Shown here: one piece after another, positions 1-7,774 of the stretch
Position numbering within the stretch: position 1 is the stretch's first letter
Layout of the letters: each line of letters opens with the position of its first letter
Assembly (NCBI RefSeq): GCF_900088415.1
Contig: NZ_FLLQ01000018.1
Location: forward strand, 1 to 34,251
Direction of reading: 5' to 3'
Length of the DNA: 34,251 bases
Source of the DNA: Vibrio mediterranei
GTDB taxonomy: Bacteria > Pseudomonadota > Gammaproteobacteria > Enterobacterales > Vibrionaceae
The notes under the pieces: generated by a model
Databases searched by the model: none
Told to the model about the DNA's origin: nothing
Seen by the model: only the letters and a program-made list of their open reading frames with translations
Program-made: the position numbers and the translations under genes

Positions 1-88
1 TTCGAGACTAGAACGTTGATAGGCAGGGTGTGTAAGCGTTGTGAGGCGTTGAGCTAACCTGTACTAATTGCCCGTGAGGCTTAACCAT
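1..88 (+). rRNA. rrl: 23S ribosomal RNA, 3' end (partial)
   Basis: The window opens inside the last stretch of a 23S rRNA gene. The segment holds the conserved 3'-terminal bases, including the run that ends GAGGCTTAACC, the strand that closes the gene's terminal helix with its 5' end. Only about 88 bases are present. It is followed in the normal order by 5S rRNA and a tRNA, so this is the distal part of an rRNA operon read on the plus strand. The exact mature end is estimated by similarity to E. coli. Confidence 0.93.
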
Positions 89-176
89 ACAACACCCAAA
101 GGGTTTTGATGGACTCAAAGCAAGAACGAATTGAATGTGTATGAGAACACAATAACGGCTTTCCGAATTAAGAATT

Positions 177-296
177 TGCTTGGCGACCATAGCGTTGTGG
201 ACCCACCTGATTCCATGCCGAACTCAGAAGTGAAACGCAATAGCGCCGATGGTAGTGTGGGGCTTCCCCATGTGAGAGTAGGACATCGCCAGGCTT
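177..296 (+). rRNA. rrf: 5S ribosomal RNA
   Basis: This 120-base segment has the standard 5S layout: it starts TGCTTGGCGACC, contains CCATGCCGAACTCAGAAGTG in the middle, and ends GCCAGGCTT, which pairs with the start to form helix I. Length and ends match the E. coli 5S gene. It lies about 90 bases after the 23S end, within the same transcript. Confidence 0.96.
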
Positions 297-350
297 TGAA
301 CAACATCTGTTTAAAGCACGATTAAGATAAGACTTTAAATAGACCACTGC

Positions 351-427
351 GGAGTGGTAGTTCAGTTGGTTAGAATACCGGCCTGTCACGCCGGGGGTCG
401 CGGGTTCGAGTCCCGTCCACTCCGCCA
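351..427 (+). tRNA. tRNA-Asp (anticodon GTC)
   Basis: A 77-base tRNA with encoded CCA end. The acceptor stem pairs GGAGTGG with CCACTCC, the anticodon arm holds CTGTCAC (anticodon GTC, aspartate), and the T arm contains GGTTCGAGTCC. It lies 54 bases after 5S rRNA and just before a strong terminator. It is therefore the distal tRNA of the rRNA operon, as is common in Vibrio and E. coli rrn operons. Confidence 0.97.
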
Positions 428-435
428 CTTTTTAG

Positions 436-467
436 AAAACCCGATGCGAAAGCGTCGGGTTTTTTAT
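436..467 (+). terminator. Intrinsic terminator of the rRNA operon
   Basis: A 9-bp stem (ACCCGATGC paired with GCGTCGGGT, one G-U pair) closes a GAAA tetraloop and is followed by six T residues. It sits directly after tRNA-Asp and ends the rRNA transcript. Confidence 0.9.
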
Positions 468-616
468 TATCTAGAGTTTAGTAATTCCCTTTCCTAGTGC
501 TGTTATTATCGACTTAAACGGATTTTTACCTCAAATCGTTACAGTCTGATATTTGTCATAGTTTTCATATAGCCATTCAAGTCTACATTCACATCTATCA
601 ATTAAGTTAATTGCAA

Positions 617-635
617 GTAATTGAGAATCATTATC
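617..635 (+). promoter_or_regulatory. Fur-box-like operator upstream of the multicopper oxidase
   Basis: The 19 bases match the E. coli Fur consensus GATAATGATAATCATTATC at 15 of 19 positions, with the right-hand ten bases identical. The site ends 25 bases before the multicopper oxidase start codon, where bound Fur could block transcription. The match is seen in the sequence; iron control is inferred. The remaining part of the 193-base gap after the rRNA terminator shows nothing else that I recognise. Confidence 0.5.
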
Positions 636-660
636 TAATAGGTCAAAAAGGACTATTAGA

Positions 661-2043
661 ATGAATCTATCTCGCCGTACTTTCTTAAAAAGCTCATTAT
701 CATTTTCTGCTATTGCTGCTATCCCTGGGTGCTCATTAACAAAAGTCTCTGAGTCACAAGATCTCATCGTTTATGATCTGACGGCGCAACCGACGACTGC
801 AGAACTTGTTCCAGGATATCAAACCGAGGTCTTAGGCTTTAACGGCCAAATTCCTGCGCCCACAATTCGCTGCAAGCAAGGACAGAAGGTAGTCATTCGT
901 TTCACTAACAAGCTAGACGAACCCACGACGATTCACTGGCATGGACTTCGAATACCTATCGAGATGGATGGCGTACCTTTCCTAAGTCAGCCCCCGATAA
1001 TGCCTAATGAAACCTTTATCTATGAATTTACGCCGCCAGATGCCGGAACCTTTTGGTATCACCCTCATATGAATAGCGTGGTTCAACTCGGCAAGGGATT
1101 GGTTGGAGCGCTTATTGTTGAAGAGAGCGAGCCTTTAGAATTCGATCATGATATGGAATTAGTATTAAAAAATTGGCACATAGACAAAAAAGGTAATTGG
1201 AAGCAGCTAATGATTCCTCGATATAGCGCTCGTATGGGTACTCCTGGTGAGTGGGGAACAGTTAATGGCACCAATGAACCTAATTACAAAGTTCGTCCTA
1301 ATGGGCTTATTAGAGCGCGTGTGGTAAATGTTGATAATACCTTAACTTATAAGATCGCTGTAGAAGGCGCGACAGCTTGGGTAATTGCTATCGATGGAAA
1401 CCCAATAGCCACTCCGTATAAGCTTACTAACCATAAAATGGGCCCAGGTATGCGTCTTGATTTGGCCATAGTTGCCCCTAAGCAAGATGGTTCTACATTC
1501 TATGTTCGCCACCTAAAAGGAAACTTTCCATTTCCTCTTTGTGCTTTCTCAGTCAAAGGTGAGAGTGTTGCTAAGGAACAAAAGATACCATCCTTACCAT
1601 TAAACCCAATTCCAAAGCCTGACCTATCGAATGCCATCACCAAGGACTTTGTCTTCGAGTGGGAAGGGGCTGTTACTCCAGCAAGTAAAGACGGTAAAGC
1701 TATACCTAAGTTCTGGTTAATGAACAAAAGAGCTTGGGAAGGCATGAGTAAAGATAAAATTCCAGATCCTATTGCAGAGTTGGAGTTGGGTCGCACTTAT
1801 ATTTTCGATCTCAGAAATGTCACGCAGTATCACCATCCTATTCATCTACACGGTCATACTTTTACAGTGCTTGAGCTGGATGGCCAAGAGGTTGAGCCAT
1901 TTCATACCGACACTGTGTTACTTGGAAAAAACGGCAGAGCAAAAGTTGCATTTGTTGCAGATAACCCTGGAAGCTGGATGTATCACTGTCATGTTATTGA
2001 ACATATGAAGACAGGACTAATGGGATACGTCAAAGTGAGTTAA
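661..2043 (+). CDS. Tat-exported multicopper oxidase
   Basis: A 460-residue multicopper oxidase, likely periplasmic, that would oxidise Cu(I), Fe(II) or phenolic substrates with O2 reduced to water. The N-terminus has a twin-arginine signal (SRRTFLK at residues 4-10, then a hydrophobic stretch). All four copper-ligand motifs are visible: HWHG (92-95), WYHPH (132-136), HPIHLHGH (392-399) and HCHVIEHMKTGLM (442-454), which holds the type 1 Cys443, His448 and a candidate axial Met. A Cys at residue 24 (IPGC) resembles a lipobox but has Pro at -2, so lipidation is uncertain. There is no Met-rich insert like that of CueO, so I do not assign that name. The start is preceded by AAAAGGA nine bases upstream. 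It stands alone behind a Fur-like box; copper defence or iron oxidation are both possible. Confidence 0.9.
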   Translation: MNLSRRTFLKSSLSFSAIAAIPGCSLTKVSESQDLIVYDLTAQPTTAELVPGYQTEVLGFNGQIPAPTIRCKQGQKVVIRFTNKLDEPTTIHWHGLRIPIEMDGVPFLSQPPIMPNETFIYEFTPPDAGTFWYHPHMNSVVQLGKGLVGALIVEESEPLEFDHDMELVLKNWHIDKKGNWKQLMIPRYSARMGTPGEWGTVNGTNEPNYKVRPNGLIRARVVNVDNTLTYKIAVEGATAWVIAIDGNPIATPYKLTNHKMGPGMRLDLAIVAPKQDGSTFYVRHLKGNFPFPLCAFSVKGESVAKEQKIPSLPLNPIPKPDLSNAITKDFVFEWEGAVTPASKDGKAIPKFWLMNKRAWEGMSKDKIPDPIAELELGRTYIFDLRNVTQYHHPIHLHGHTFTVLELDGQEVEPFHTDTVLLGKNGRAKVAFVADNPGSWMYHCHVIEHMKTGLMGYVKVS

Positions 2044-2187
2044 AAGTGACTCCTGTAACGTTTTAAATTTTGACTACAAACGATAGCTATCTGTGTCTTA
2101 TGAAAACATAATTTTCGCTGACTTCTGTCGAAATCATCAAGTGTTCGTATACTATTAGCTCTATAGGCATTTAATTTTAGGTACTCG

Positions 2188-2574
2188 ATGATGGGTCAGT
2201 TTGCAGTTTTAGGTTTTATAGCGATAGGTGGTGCTTTTGGTGCATGCTCACGCTACTTAGTTTCAGAATTATGTATTGTACTTTTTGGTCGAGGGTTCCC
2301 TTATGGGACACTTACCGTTAACGTAGTTGGTTCGTTTATTATGGGGTTACTCATAGCAGCTTTTGAGACTGAGGTACTTGCCCCAGAGCCATGGCGTCAA
2401 ATAATAGGTCTTGGGTTTCTTGGCGCATTAACTACCTTTTCTACGTTTTCCATGGACAATGTACTCTTGATGCAACAGGGAGCATTTCTGAAAATGGGGC
2501 TCAATGTTCTACTCAATGTGGTTCTAAGTATCTCGGCATGTTGGATAGGGTTTCAGTTGCTGATCAAAAGTTAA
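2188..2574 (+). CDS. crcB: Fluoride ion channel CrcB/Fluc
   Basis: A 128-residue integral membrane protein of the CrcB/Fluc family, which forms dual-topology dimers that export fluoride. Family motifs are visible in order: GGAFGACSRY near residues 14-23, YGTLTVNVVGSFIMG around 39-53 with the conserved Asn, and GFLGALTTFSTFS around 77-89 containing the Phe-box and Na+ site residues. Four hydrophobic helices are evident, and the length is usual. Two tandem ATG codons are present at the start; the ribosome binding site (TTAGG) is weak, so the second ATG at 2191 is equally possible. It has its own upstream gap of 144 bases, in which I did not find a fluoride riboswitch. The thiC promoter begins only 22 bases after its stop. 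Confidence 0.93.
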   Translation: MMGQFAVLGFIAIGGAFGACSRYLVSELCIVLFGRGFPYGTLTVNVVGSFIMGLLIAAFETEVLAPEPWRQIIGLGFLGALTTFSTFSMDNVLLMQQGAFLKMGLNVLLNVVLSISACWIGFQLLIKS

Positions 2575-2595
2575 ACAAAAAGATACATAGTTTGG

Positions 2596-2625
2596 TTGAA
2601 AAATCGGAACTAATTATTCTATAAT
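2596..2625 (+). promoter_or_regulatory. Sigma70 promoter of the thiamine operon
   Basis: TTGAAA at 2596-2601 and a perfect TATAAT at 2620-2625 are separated by 18 bases. Transcription would start near 2632, a few bases before the TPP aptamer, which fits a leader that begins with the riboswitch. Confidence 0.75.
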
Positions 2626-2635
2626 CGCTTCAATA

Positions 2636-2717
2636 CTTGTCGGAGTGCCTTAGGGCTGAGACCGTTAATTCGGGATCCGTTGAACCTGATCTGGTTAGTA
2701 CCAGCGAAGGGAACAGG
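2636..2717 (+). promoter_or_regulatory. TPP riboswitch (THI element) controlling thiC
   Basis: The aptamer carries the invariant THI-box segments: CTGAGA at 2656-2661, ACCTGATCTGG followed by TTAGTACCAGCG, and GCGAAGGGAA near 2704-2713. Helix P1 can form between CTTGT at 2636-2640 and ACAGG at 2713-2717. Thiamine diphosphate binding would shut off thiC expression. The expression platform is not obvious: the leader continues for 129 bases. CCCTCCC at 2734-2740 could pair with the GGGA/GGAG bases of the P1 3' side as a competing fold, and there is an AAATAAAA/TTTTATTT hairpin (2720-2750) and an AATAGC-GCAA-GCTATT hairpin (2755-2770), neither with a clear T run. The gap from 2751 to 2846 holds nothing else recognised. 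Confidence 0.95.
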
Positions 2718-2846
2718 AGAAATAAAATGGAAACCCTCCCTCTTTTATTTATCAAATAGCGCAAGCTATTGTGGTTGATACCTCTTGTACTCACACATCC
2801 GTCAAGCATTTATCTTTTATAACTATATGATATATAAGGAAATGCT

Positions 2847-4769
2847 ATGTCGACACGTAAGCAAAGCAGACTGGAAGCAAAAAACTTCATCGATACGCTA
2901 TCGGTGACTCCCTATCCAAACTCTCAGAAGACCTATATTCAAGGTAGCCGCAGTGACTTACAAGTCCCTATGCGCGAGATATCGTTGGCCGATAGCCTAA
3001 TAGGAGGCAGTCAAGATAATCCTATCTATGTTCCCAACGAACCTATTCATGTCTATGACACGTCCGGTGTTTATACCGATCCAAACCACCATATTGACCT
3101 CTATTCAGGCCTACCAAAGTTAAGAGAACAATGGATTGATGAACGTTCTGACACGGAAGTATTAGCCGGTGTGAGCTCTGAATTTGCCAAAGAGAGACTT
3201 GAGGATGAGACGCTTGATGAGCTTCGCTATGGCCAGCTTCCCCGTATCCGACGAGGTGTAGAGGGTGCATGTGTTACTCAGCTCCATTATGCTAGGAAAG
3301 GCATCATTACCCCTGAAATGGAATACATCGCGATACGCGAGAATATGGGACGTCAAAAACTCAATGATGAAATGCTCACCCAGCAGCATCCGGGTCAGCA
3401 CTTTGGTGCTAACCTACCTAAAGAGATTACGCCAGAATTCGTTCGCAAAGAGGTCGCTGAAGGGCGCGCGATCATTCCTTCCAATATTAACCACCCCGAG
3501 TCAGAGCCAATGATCATTGGACGCAATTTCTTGGTGAAGGTTAATGCCAATATCGGTAATTCATCAGTAACTTCATCGATTGAAGAAGAAGTAGAAAAAC
3601 TTGTTTGGGGCACTCGTTGGGGAGCCGATACGGTAATGGATTTGTCGACGGGCCGTAATATCCACGAAACCAGAGAGTGGATATTAAGAAATAGCCCAGT
3701 GCCAATTGGTACGGTTCCTATGTATCAAGCCTTAGAGAAGGTGAATGGGGTTGCTGAAAATCTTACTTGGGAAGTTATGCGTGATACGCTTATCGAGCAA
3801 GCAGAGCAGGGCGTAGACTACTTTACTATACATGCTGGCTTACTTCTGAGTCATATTCCGATGACTGCTAAACGTGTTACTGGAATCGTATCTCGCGGCG
3901 GATCCATTATTGCTAAGTGGTGTCTTGCCCACCACGAGGAGAGTTTCCTCTATACCAACTTCAAAGAAATCTGTGAGATATGTGCACGCTATGACGTGGC
4001 TCTTTCCTTAGGAGATGGCTTACGCCCTGGCTCTATTGCGGATGCCAATGATGAAGCTCAGTTTGCCGAATTACGCACACTTGGGAAACTCACTAAAATT
4101 GCTTGGGAACACGATGTACAAGTAATTATTGAAGGTCCAGGCCATGTTCCAATGCATATGATCAAAGAGAATATGGAAGAGCAACTGGAGCATTGTCACG
4201 AAGCACCATTCTACACGTTGGGTCCACTCACAACAGATATTGCACCAGGATATGACCACATTACGTCAGGTATTGGTGCGGCTATGATTGGCTGGTACGG
4301 GTGCGCTATGCTGTGCTACGTCACTCCAAAAGAACACCTCGGTCTACCAAACAAAGACGATGTAAAAACGGGGCTTATTACCTATAAGCTCGCCGCTCAC
4401 GCTGCCGACTTAGCTAAAGGGCATCCTGGTGCACAAATTCGAGACAACGCTTTGTCAAAGGCTCGTTTTGAGTTCCGTTGGGAAGACCAGTTTAACTTGT
4501 CATTAGACCCTGATACCGCGCGTCAATTTCACGATGAGACTCTCCCTCAGGAGTCCGGAAAAGTCGCTCACTTTTGTTCTATGTGCGGACCTAAATTCTG
4601 CTCAATGAAAATATCTCAAGAAGTTAGAGAATACGCCAAAGAGCAGCAAGGGGCTGAGAGCATCGACATCAAATTGATTGATGATCCATTGGAAGGTATG
4701 CGTCAAAAATCTAAAGAGTTCAGAGCTACGGGCGCCGAACTTTATCATCCAGCCGTAACTGAAGAGTAA
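2847..4769 (+). CDS. thiC: Phosphomethylpyrimidine synthase ThiC
   Basis: A 640-residue cytosolic radical-SAM enzyme that rearranges 5-aminoimidazole ribotide into HMP phosphate, the pyrimidine half of thiamine. The C-terminal cluster motif CSMCGPKFC has Cys577, Cys580 and Cys585, which bind the [4Fe-4S] cluster in this non-canonical family. Other conserved blocks such as DLSTGRNIHETREW, EGPGHVPMHMI and GPLTTDIAPGYDHI are present. The length is close to E. coli ThiC (631). The start follows AAGGAA with good spacing. It is the first gene of the operon, under the TPP riboswitch, and thiE starts 15 bases after its stop. Confidence 0.98.
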   Translation: MSTRKQSRLEAKNFIDTLSVTPYPNSQKTYIQGSRSDLQVPMREISLADSLIGGSQDNPIYVPNEPIHVYDTSGVYTDPNHHIDLYSGLPKLREQWIDERSDTEVLAGVSSEFAKERLEDETLDELRYGQLPRIRRGVEGACVTQLHYARKGIITPEMEYIAIRENMGRQKLNDEMLTQQHPGQHFGANLPKEITPEFVRKEVAEGRAIIPSNINHPESEPMIIGRNFLVKVNANIGNSSVTSSIEEEVEKLVWGTRWGADTVMDLSTGRNIHETREWILRNSPVPIGTVPMYQALEKVNGVAENLTWEVMRDTLIEQAEQGVDYFTIHAGLLLSHIPMTAKRVTGIVSRGGSIIAKWCLAHHEESFLYTNFKEICEICARYDVALSLGDGLRPGSIADANDEAQFAELRTLGKLTKIAWEHDVQVIIEGPGHVPMHMIKENMEEQLEHCHEAPFYTLGPLTTDIAPGYDHITSGIGAAMIGWYGCAMLCYVTPKEHLGLPNKDDVKTGLITYKLAAHAADLAKGHPGAQIRDNALSKARFEFRWEDQFNLSLDPDTARQFHDETLPQESGKVAHFCSMCGPKFCSMKISQEVREYAKEQQGAESIDIKLIDDPLEGMRQKSKEFRATGAELYHPAVTEE

Positions 4770-4784
4770 GCGAAGGAGCTTCCG

Positions 4785-6020
4785 TTGACACTTTTAATCC
4801 CATCTAATCATCAAGATCTTATTGAACGCGTTCGTCATGTTCTGTCGTTAGCGCAGAGTGTAGGCTTTGATATCGAAGATATTCAGATATCAGAAGTCAA
4901 AGAGTCGGATGTTATTCACATTGATGACTCTGAACGTCGCCAAATCATCAGTTCTGATCTGCTATCAGTGCAAATGAATAATGAGGCGGACTATCGACTT
5001 CACTATCACCATGGTTTTGTAGAAAGCGATTTCCCCAAGGTGATACAGTCAATGACGCTTGGAGACGTTTATATTGATGTTCATTCGGAGTTTGAACGAA
5101 AGGATATATGGTCTTGTCGTGAAGAGGTGATTAAGGCGTCATCGGGAGCGCTATCGTTAACTGATGCTCAAGAGCACTTTGCTTGGTTTATTGTCTCTAT
5201 TGTGTTGGATTTTCCTCTTGAAGATGCTGTTATGTTAGCTAGAGCAGGAAGTGTTTCACGTGAAACATGGCCATCAACAAGGGAGCAGTTCTTCACTCCG
5301 GTGATAGAAAACTCTCATCTAGCTATTAAAGTGGGATGGGCAGTGAGAGCCTCCACATCCGTATTTCAGACGTTATCTAAAAGCAGTCTTGGGCTGTACC
5401 CGGTTGTTGATAACGTAGAGTGGATTGAGCGCTTACTGAAACAAGGTATAAAGACGATTCAATTAAGAATCAAAGACCCTGATTACCCTAATCTTGCTCA
5501 GCAGATTCAGAAAGCCATTCAATTGGGTGAGCAGTATGACGCGCAAGTATTTATCAATGACTACTGGCAATTGGCTATTGAGTATGGCGCCTTTGGTGTA
5601 CACCTAGGTCAAGAAGATATAGAGACTGCAGACCTTACCTTGTTGGCATCCAACAATATCGCGCTTGGTCTTTCTACCCATGGTTATTATGAACTGCTTC
5701 GGGTGGTCCAAATTCATCCCAGCTATATCGCATTAGGTCACATTTTTCCGACAACCACTAAAGTCATGCCATCAAGACCTCAGGGGTTGGTACGACTCGC
5801 TCTGTATCAGCAATTGATCGACTCTATTCAATATGGAGAGAAGCTTGGTTACCCAACAGTTGCTATTGGCGGTATTGACCTGCAAACCGCTAAACCTGTT
5901 TGGGATTGTGGTGTTACCAGCCTAGCGGTAGTGAGAGCGTTAACTTTAGCGGCTGATACTCAGTACGTTATCGATGAGTTCTCACTAATAATGGCAGGAG
6001 AGCGCGATGGTCTCCGATAA
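4785..6020 (+). CDS. thiE: Thiamine-phosphate synthase ThiE with extra N-terminal domain
   Basis: Residues from about 200 to 411 form a complete ThiE barrel that joins HMP diphosphate to the thiazole phosphate. Visible motifs are GLYPVVD, IKTIQLRIKD, FINDYWQLA, FGVHLGQEDI, GHIFPTTTKVMPSRPQG and VAIGGID. Residues 1-199 are additional: E. coli ThiE has only about 211 residues in all. Part of this region (around 125-155, with DFPLEDAVMLARAG) resembles the C-terminal helices of ThiD-type kinases, but no GTGC or ATP-binding motif is seen, so it looks like a degenerate ThiD part. The start is TTG at 4785, six bases after AAGGAG. A perfect parS palindrome lies inside the coding region, encoding VSRET near residues 157-161. 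The end overlaps thiF by 14 bases. Confidence 0.93.
   Translation: MTLLIPSNHQDLIERVRHVLSLAQSVGFDIEDIQISEVKESDVIHIDDSERRQIISSDLLSVQMNNEADYRLHYHHGFVESDFPKVIQSMTLGDVYIDVHSEFERKDIWSCREEVIKASSGALSLTDAQEHFAWFIVSIVLDFPLEDAVMLARAGSVSRETWPSTREQFFTPVIENSHLAIKVGWAVRASTSVFQTLSKSSLGLYPVVDNVEWIERLLKQGIKTIQLRIKDPDYPNLAQQIQKAIQLGEQYDAQVFINDYWQLAIEYGAFGVHLGQEDIETADLTLLASNNIALGLSTHGYYELLRVVQIHPSYIALGHIFPTTTKVMPSRPQGLVRLALYQQLIDSIQYGEKLGYPTVAIGGIDLQTAKPVWDCGVTSLAVVRALTLAADTQYVIDEFSLIMAGERDGLR
5252..5267. other. parS chromosome partition site (inside thiE)
   Basis: TGTTTCACGTGAAACA is a perfect 16-bp palindrome identical to the canonical parS bound by chromosomal ParB (consensus TGTTNCACGTGAAACA). ParB loads here as a CTP-dependent clamp and spreads along DNA, and ParA then segregates the origin region. 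Such sites cluster near the origin in vibrios and most bacteria. A second perfect copy lies 3.65 kb away at 8907-8922. Identity is seen directly; ParB binding is inferred from the family. Confidence 0.92.
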
Positions 6021-6801
6021 ACAGTTTCAACAATATCTAAGGCAGCTGAGCTTGCCCAATGTCGGTGAAAACGGCCAAGCGGCGATTTGTGAAAGTCATG
6101 TACTAATTGTTGGGTGTGGTGGATTAGGTACAGCAGCAAGCATGTATATAGCTGGAGCGGGAGTAGGAAGAATCGTTATCGCTGATGATGATGATATCGA
6201 GCTGTCGAACTTACCGAGACAAATTACCTATCGTTCAAATGAGGTTGGGCAATCCAAAGTAAAAACTCTGGCTGATTTTCTCAAGACACAAAACTCAGAC
6301 ATTAATGTTAGGACCATTAAGCGTCGTTTGCACGGTAGCCAATTAGCGCTCGAGGTGTCCTTGGCAGATGTTGTGATTGACTGTACTGACAATATAGAAA
6401 CTCGGCAGGCAATAAACAAAGCCTGTGTTGAGAATCGCAAAGCTCTAGTGACTGCCGCCGCGATAGGTTGGAGCGGTCAATTGGCGGTATTTCAGTTCTC
6501 TAAACTAGCCACACCTTGTTATCACTGCCTCTATCCATTCGAAGAACTTGATAGGGCAATGAAATGTTCTGAGTCGAGTGTAATGGGACCAGTAGTGGGG
6601 ATGATGGGCGTCTATCAAGCTTTAGAGGCGCTAAAGGTCATTACAGACTTAGGTAACAGCAGTCACCCTGAATTGAAGCTATTTGATGGCTTAACTGGAC
6701 AGTGGCAGTCTCTTAAGATTTCTCATGATGAGACGTGTTCAGTTTGCCGTGATTCGAAGAAAACAACAGGAATCAAAAATGATCCAATTTACCGTAAATA
6801 A
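6007..6801 (+). CDS. thiF: ThiS adenylyltransferase ThiF
   Basis: A 264-residue E1-like enzyme that adenylates the C-terminal glycine of ThiS, preparing it for sulfur loading during thiazole synthesis. The nucleotide-binding motif GCGGLG is at residues 36-41, the DDDDIELSNLPRQ block follows, and two zinc-binding pairs are visible (CYHC at 171-174 and CSVC at 244-247). The length is close to that of E. coli ThiF (251). Its start lies within the end of thiE (14-base overlap) and its end overlaps thiS by 23 bases, so translation is probably coupled. Confidence 0.96.
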   Translation: MVSDKQFQQYLRQLSLPNVGENGQAAICESHVLIVGCGGLGTAASMYIAGAGVGRIVIADDDDIELSNLPRQITYRSNEVGQSKVKTLADFLKTQNSDINVRTIKRRLHGSQLALEVSLADVVIDCTDNIETRQAINKACVENRKALVTAAAIGWSGQLAVFQFSKLATPCYHCLYPFEELDRAMKCSESSVMGPVVGMMGVYQALEALKVITDLGNSSHPELKLFDGLTGQWQSLKISHDETCSVCRDSKKTTGIKNDPIYRK

Positions 6802-6982
6802 CGCACCGAAAGAAACCTCTCACGAGCTTAACCTCATTAGCGTACTTAAAGAGCTAGATATTGAAACGCAAGGCTGTGCGGTAGCAGTAGACGATGAAAT
6901 TATACCAAGAGCCAAATGGTCGGATTTCACAGTCAAATCCAACATGTCCATCAATATTTTCCAAGCTATCGCAGGAGGCTAA
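6779..6982 (+). CDS. thiS: Sulfur carrier protein ThiS
   Basis: A 67-residue ubiquitin-like sulfur carrier. It ends in the diagnostic Gly-Gly (AIAGG), the site that ThiF adenylates and that becomes a thiocarboxylate donating sulfur to ThiG. I chose the ATG at 6779 (MIQFTVNNAP) because it gives the usual length of about 66 residues, follows an AGGA sequence, and starts on the beta strand typical of the fold; an in-frame ATG at 6725 would add 18 unconserved residues. It overlaps the end of thiF and is separated from thiG by one base. Confidence 0.95.
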   Translation: MIQFTVNNAPKETSHELNLISVLKELDIETQGCAVAVDDEIIPRAKWSDFTVKSNMSINIFQAIAGG

Positions 6983-6983
6983 T

Positions 6984-7751
6984 ATGCTCACTATCGCAGG
7001 AAAGACCTTTAACTCACGTTTGTTTACTGGAACGGGAAAGTTCGCCGATAAGTCACTCATGATTGCAGCTATTGCTGAAAGTCAGTCAGAGTTGGCAACC
7101 ATGGCACTTAAACGTGTTGACCTAAACCAACAAGATGACGACATCCTAAGTCCACTTATTGGTAATAACGTAAACCTATTACCTAATACATCTGGGGCGA
7201 AGAACGCAAAAGATGCCGTCTTTGCTGCGCACTTAGCGCGCGAAGCGTTAGGCACAAATTGGGTGAAACTTGAAATTCATCCAGACCCAAAATACTTGCT
7301 ACCGGATCCTATTGAGACCTTGAAGGCGGCGGAGCAGTTAGTAAAAGACGGATTTGTTGTGCTTCCTTACTGCCACTCAGATCCTACGTTATGCAAGCAT
7401 CTAGAAGAAGTGGGTTGTGCTGCGGTGATGCCTTTGGGAGCACCCATTGGTAGTAACAAAGGTTTGGTAAGTCGTGATTTCTTAGAAATTATAATCGAGC
7501 AGGCTAACGTACCAGTGGTTGTTGATGCCGGAATCGGCGCGCCTTCTCATGCTGCGTTGGCAATGGAAATGGGCGCAGACGCTGTGTTGGTGAATACAGC
7601 GATTGCCGCGGCGGCAGATCCAGTTCAAATGGCTCGTGCATTTAAGCTCGCAGTCGAATCTGGGCGTTTGGCCTATGAAAGTGGCCTGGCAGGAACGGTA
7701 AACCACGCGGTGGCATCCAGCCCGCTAACCGCTTTTCTTGATTCAATGTGA
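6984..7751 (+). CDS. thiG: Thiazole synthase ThiG
   Basis: A 255-residue TIM-barrel enzyme that makes thiazole phosphate from deoxyxylulose phosphate, dehydroglycine (from ThiH) and ThiS thiocarboxylate. The start at 6984 (MLTIAGKTFNSRLFTGTGKF) is chosen because GGAGG at the end of thiS sits just upstream and the N-terminus then aligns with E. coli ThiG (256 residues). The block WVKLEIHPDPKYLLPD contains the imine-forming lysine, and the phosphate-binding loop segments VVDAGIGAPSHAALAMEMGADAVLVN are present. It is in the normal operon order, directly before thiH. Confidence 0.97.
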   Translation: MLTIAGKTFNSRLFTGTGKFADKSLMIAAIAESQSELATMALKRVDLNQQDDDILSPLIGNNVNLLPNTSGAKNAKDAVFAAHLAREALGTNWVKLEIHPDPKYLLPDPIETLKAAEQLVKDGFVVLPYCHSDPTLCKHLEEVGCAAVMPLGAPIGSNKGLVSRDFLEIIIEQANVPVVVDAGIGAPSHAALAMEMGADAVLVNTAIAAAADPVQMARAFKLAVESGRLAYESGLAGTVNHAVASSPLTAFLDSM

Positions 7752-7774
7752 GTTCGATAGATAAAGGTGAAACG

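Noticed and set aside
168..428. Open reading frames across the 5S and tRNA-Asp genes on both strands.
   Set aside because: They overlap clearly recognised rRNA and tRNA genes and have no protein-like features.
2044..2187. Possible fluoride riboswitch in front of crcB (a GTGACTCCTGTA stretch lies at 2046-2057).
   Set aside because: Only a short piece resembles the conserved 3' part; the GG-GATGG 5' part and pseudoknot partners are missing, and the stretch is about 130 bases before the gene.
6894..6983. A 30-residue N-terminal extension of ThiG.
   Set aside because: It would be read out of frame through thiS; the start at 6984 has a strong ribosome binding site and matches known ThiG.
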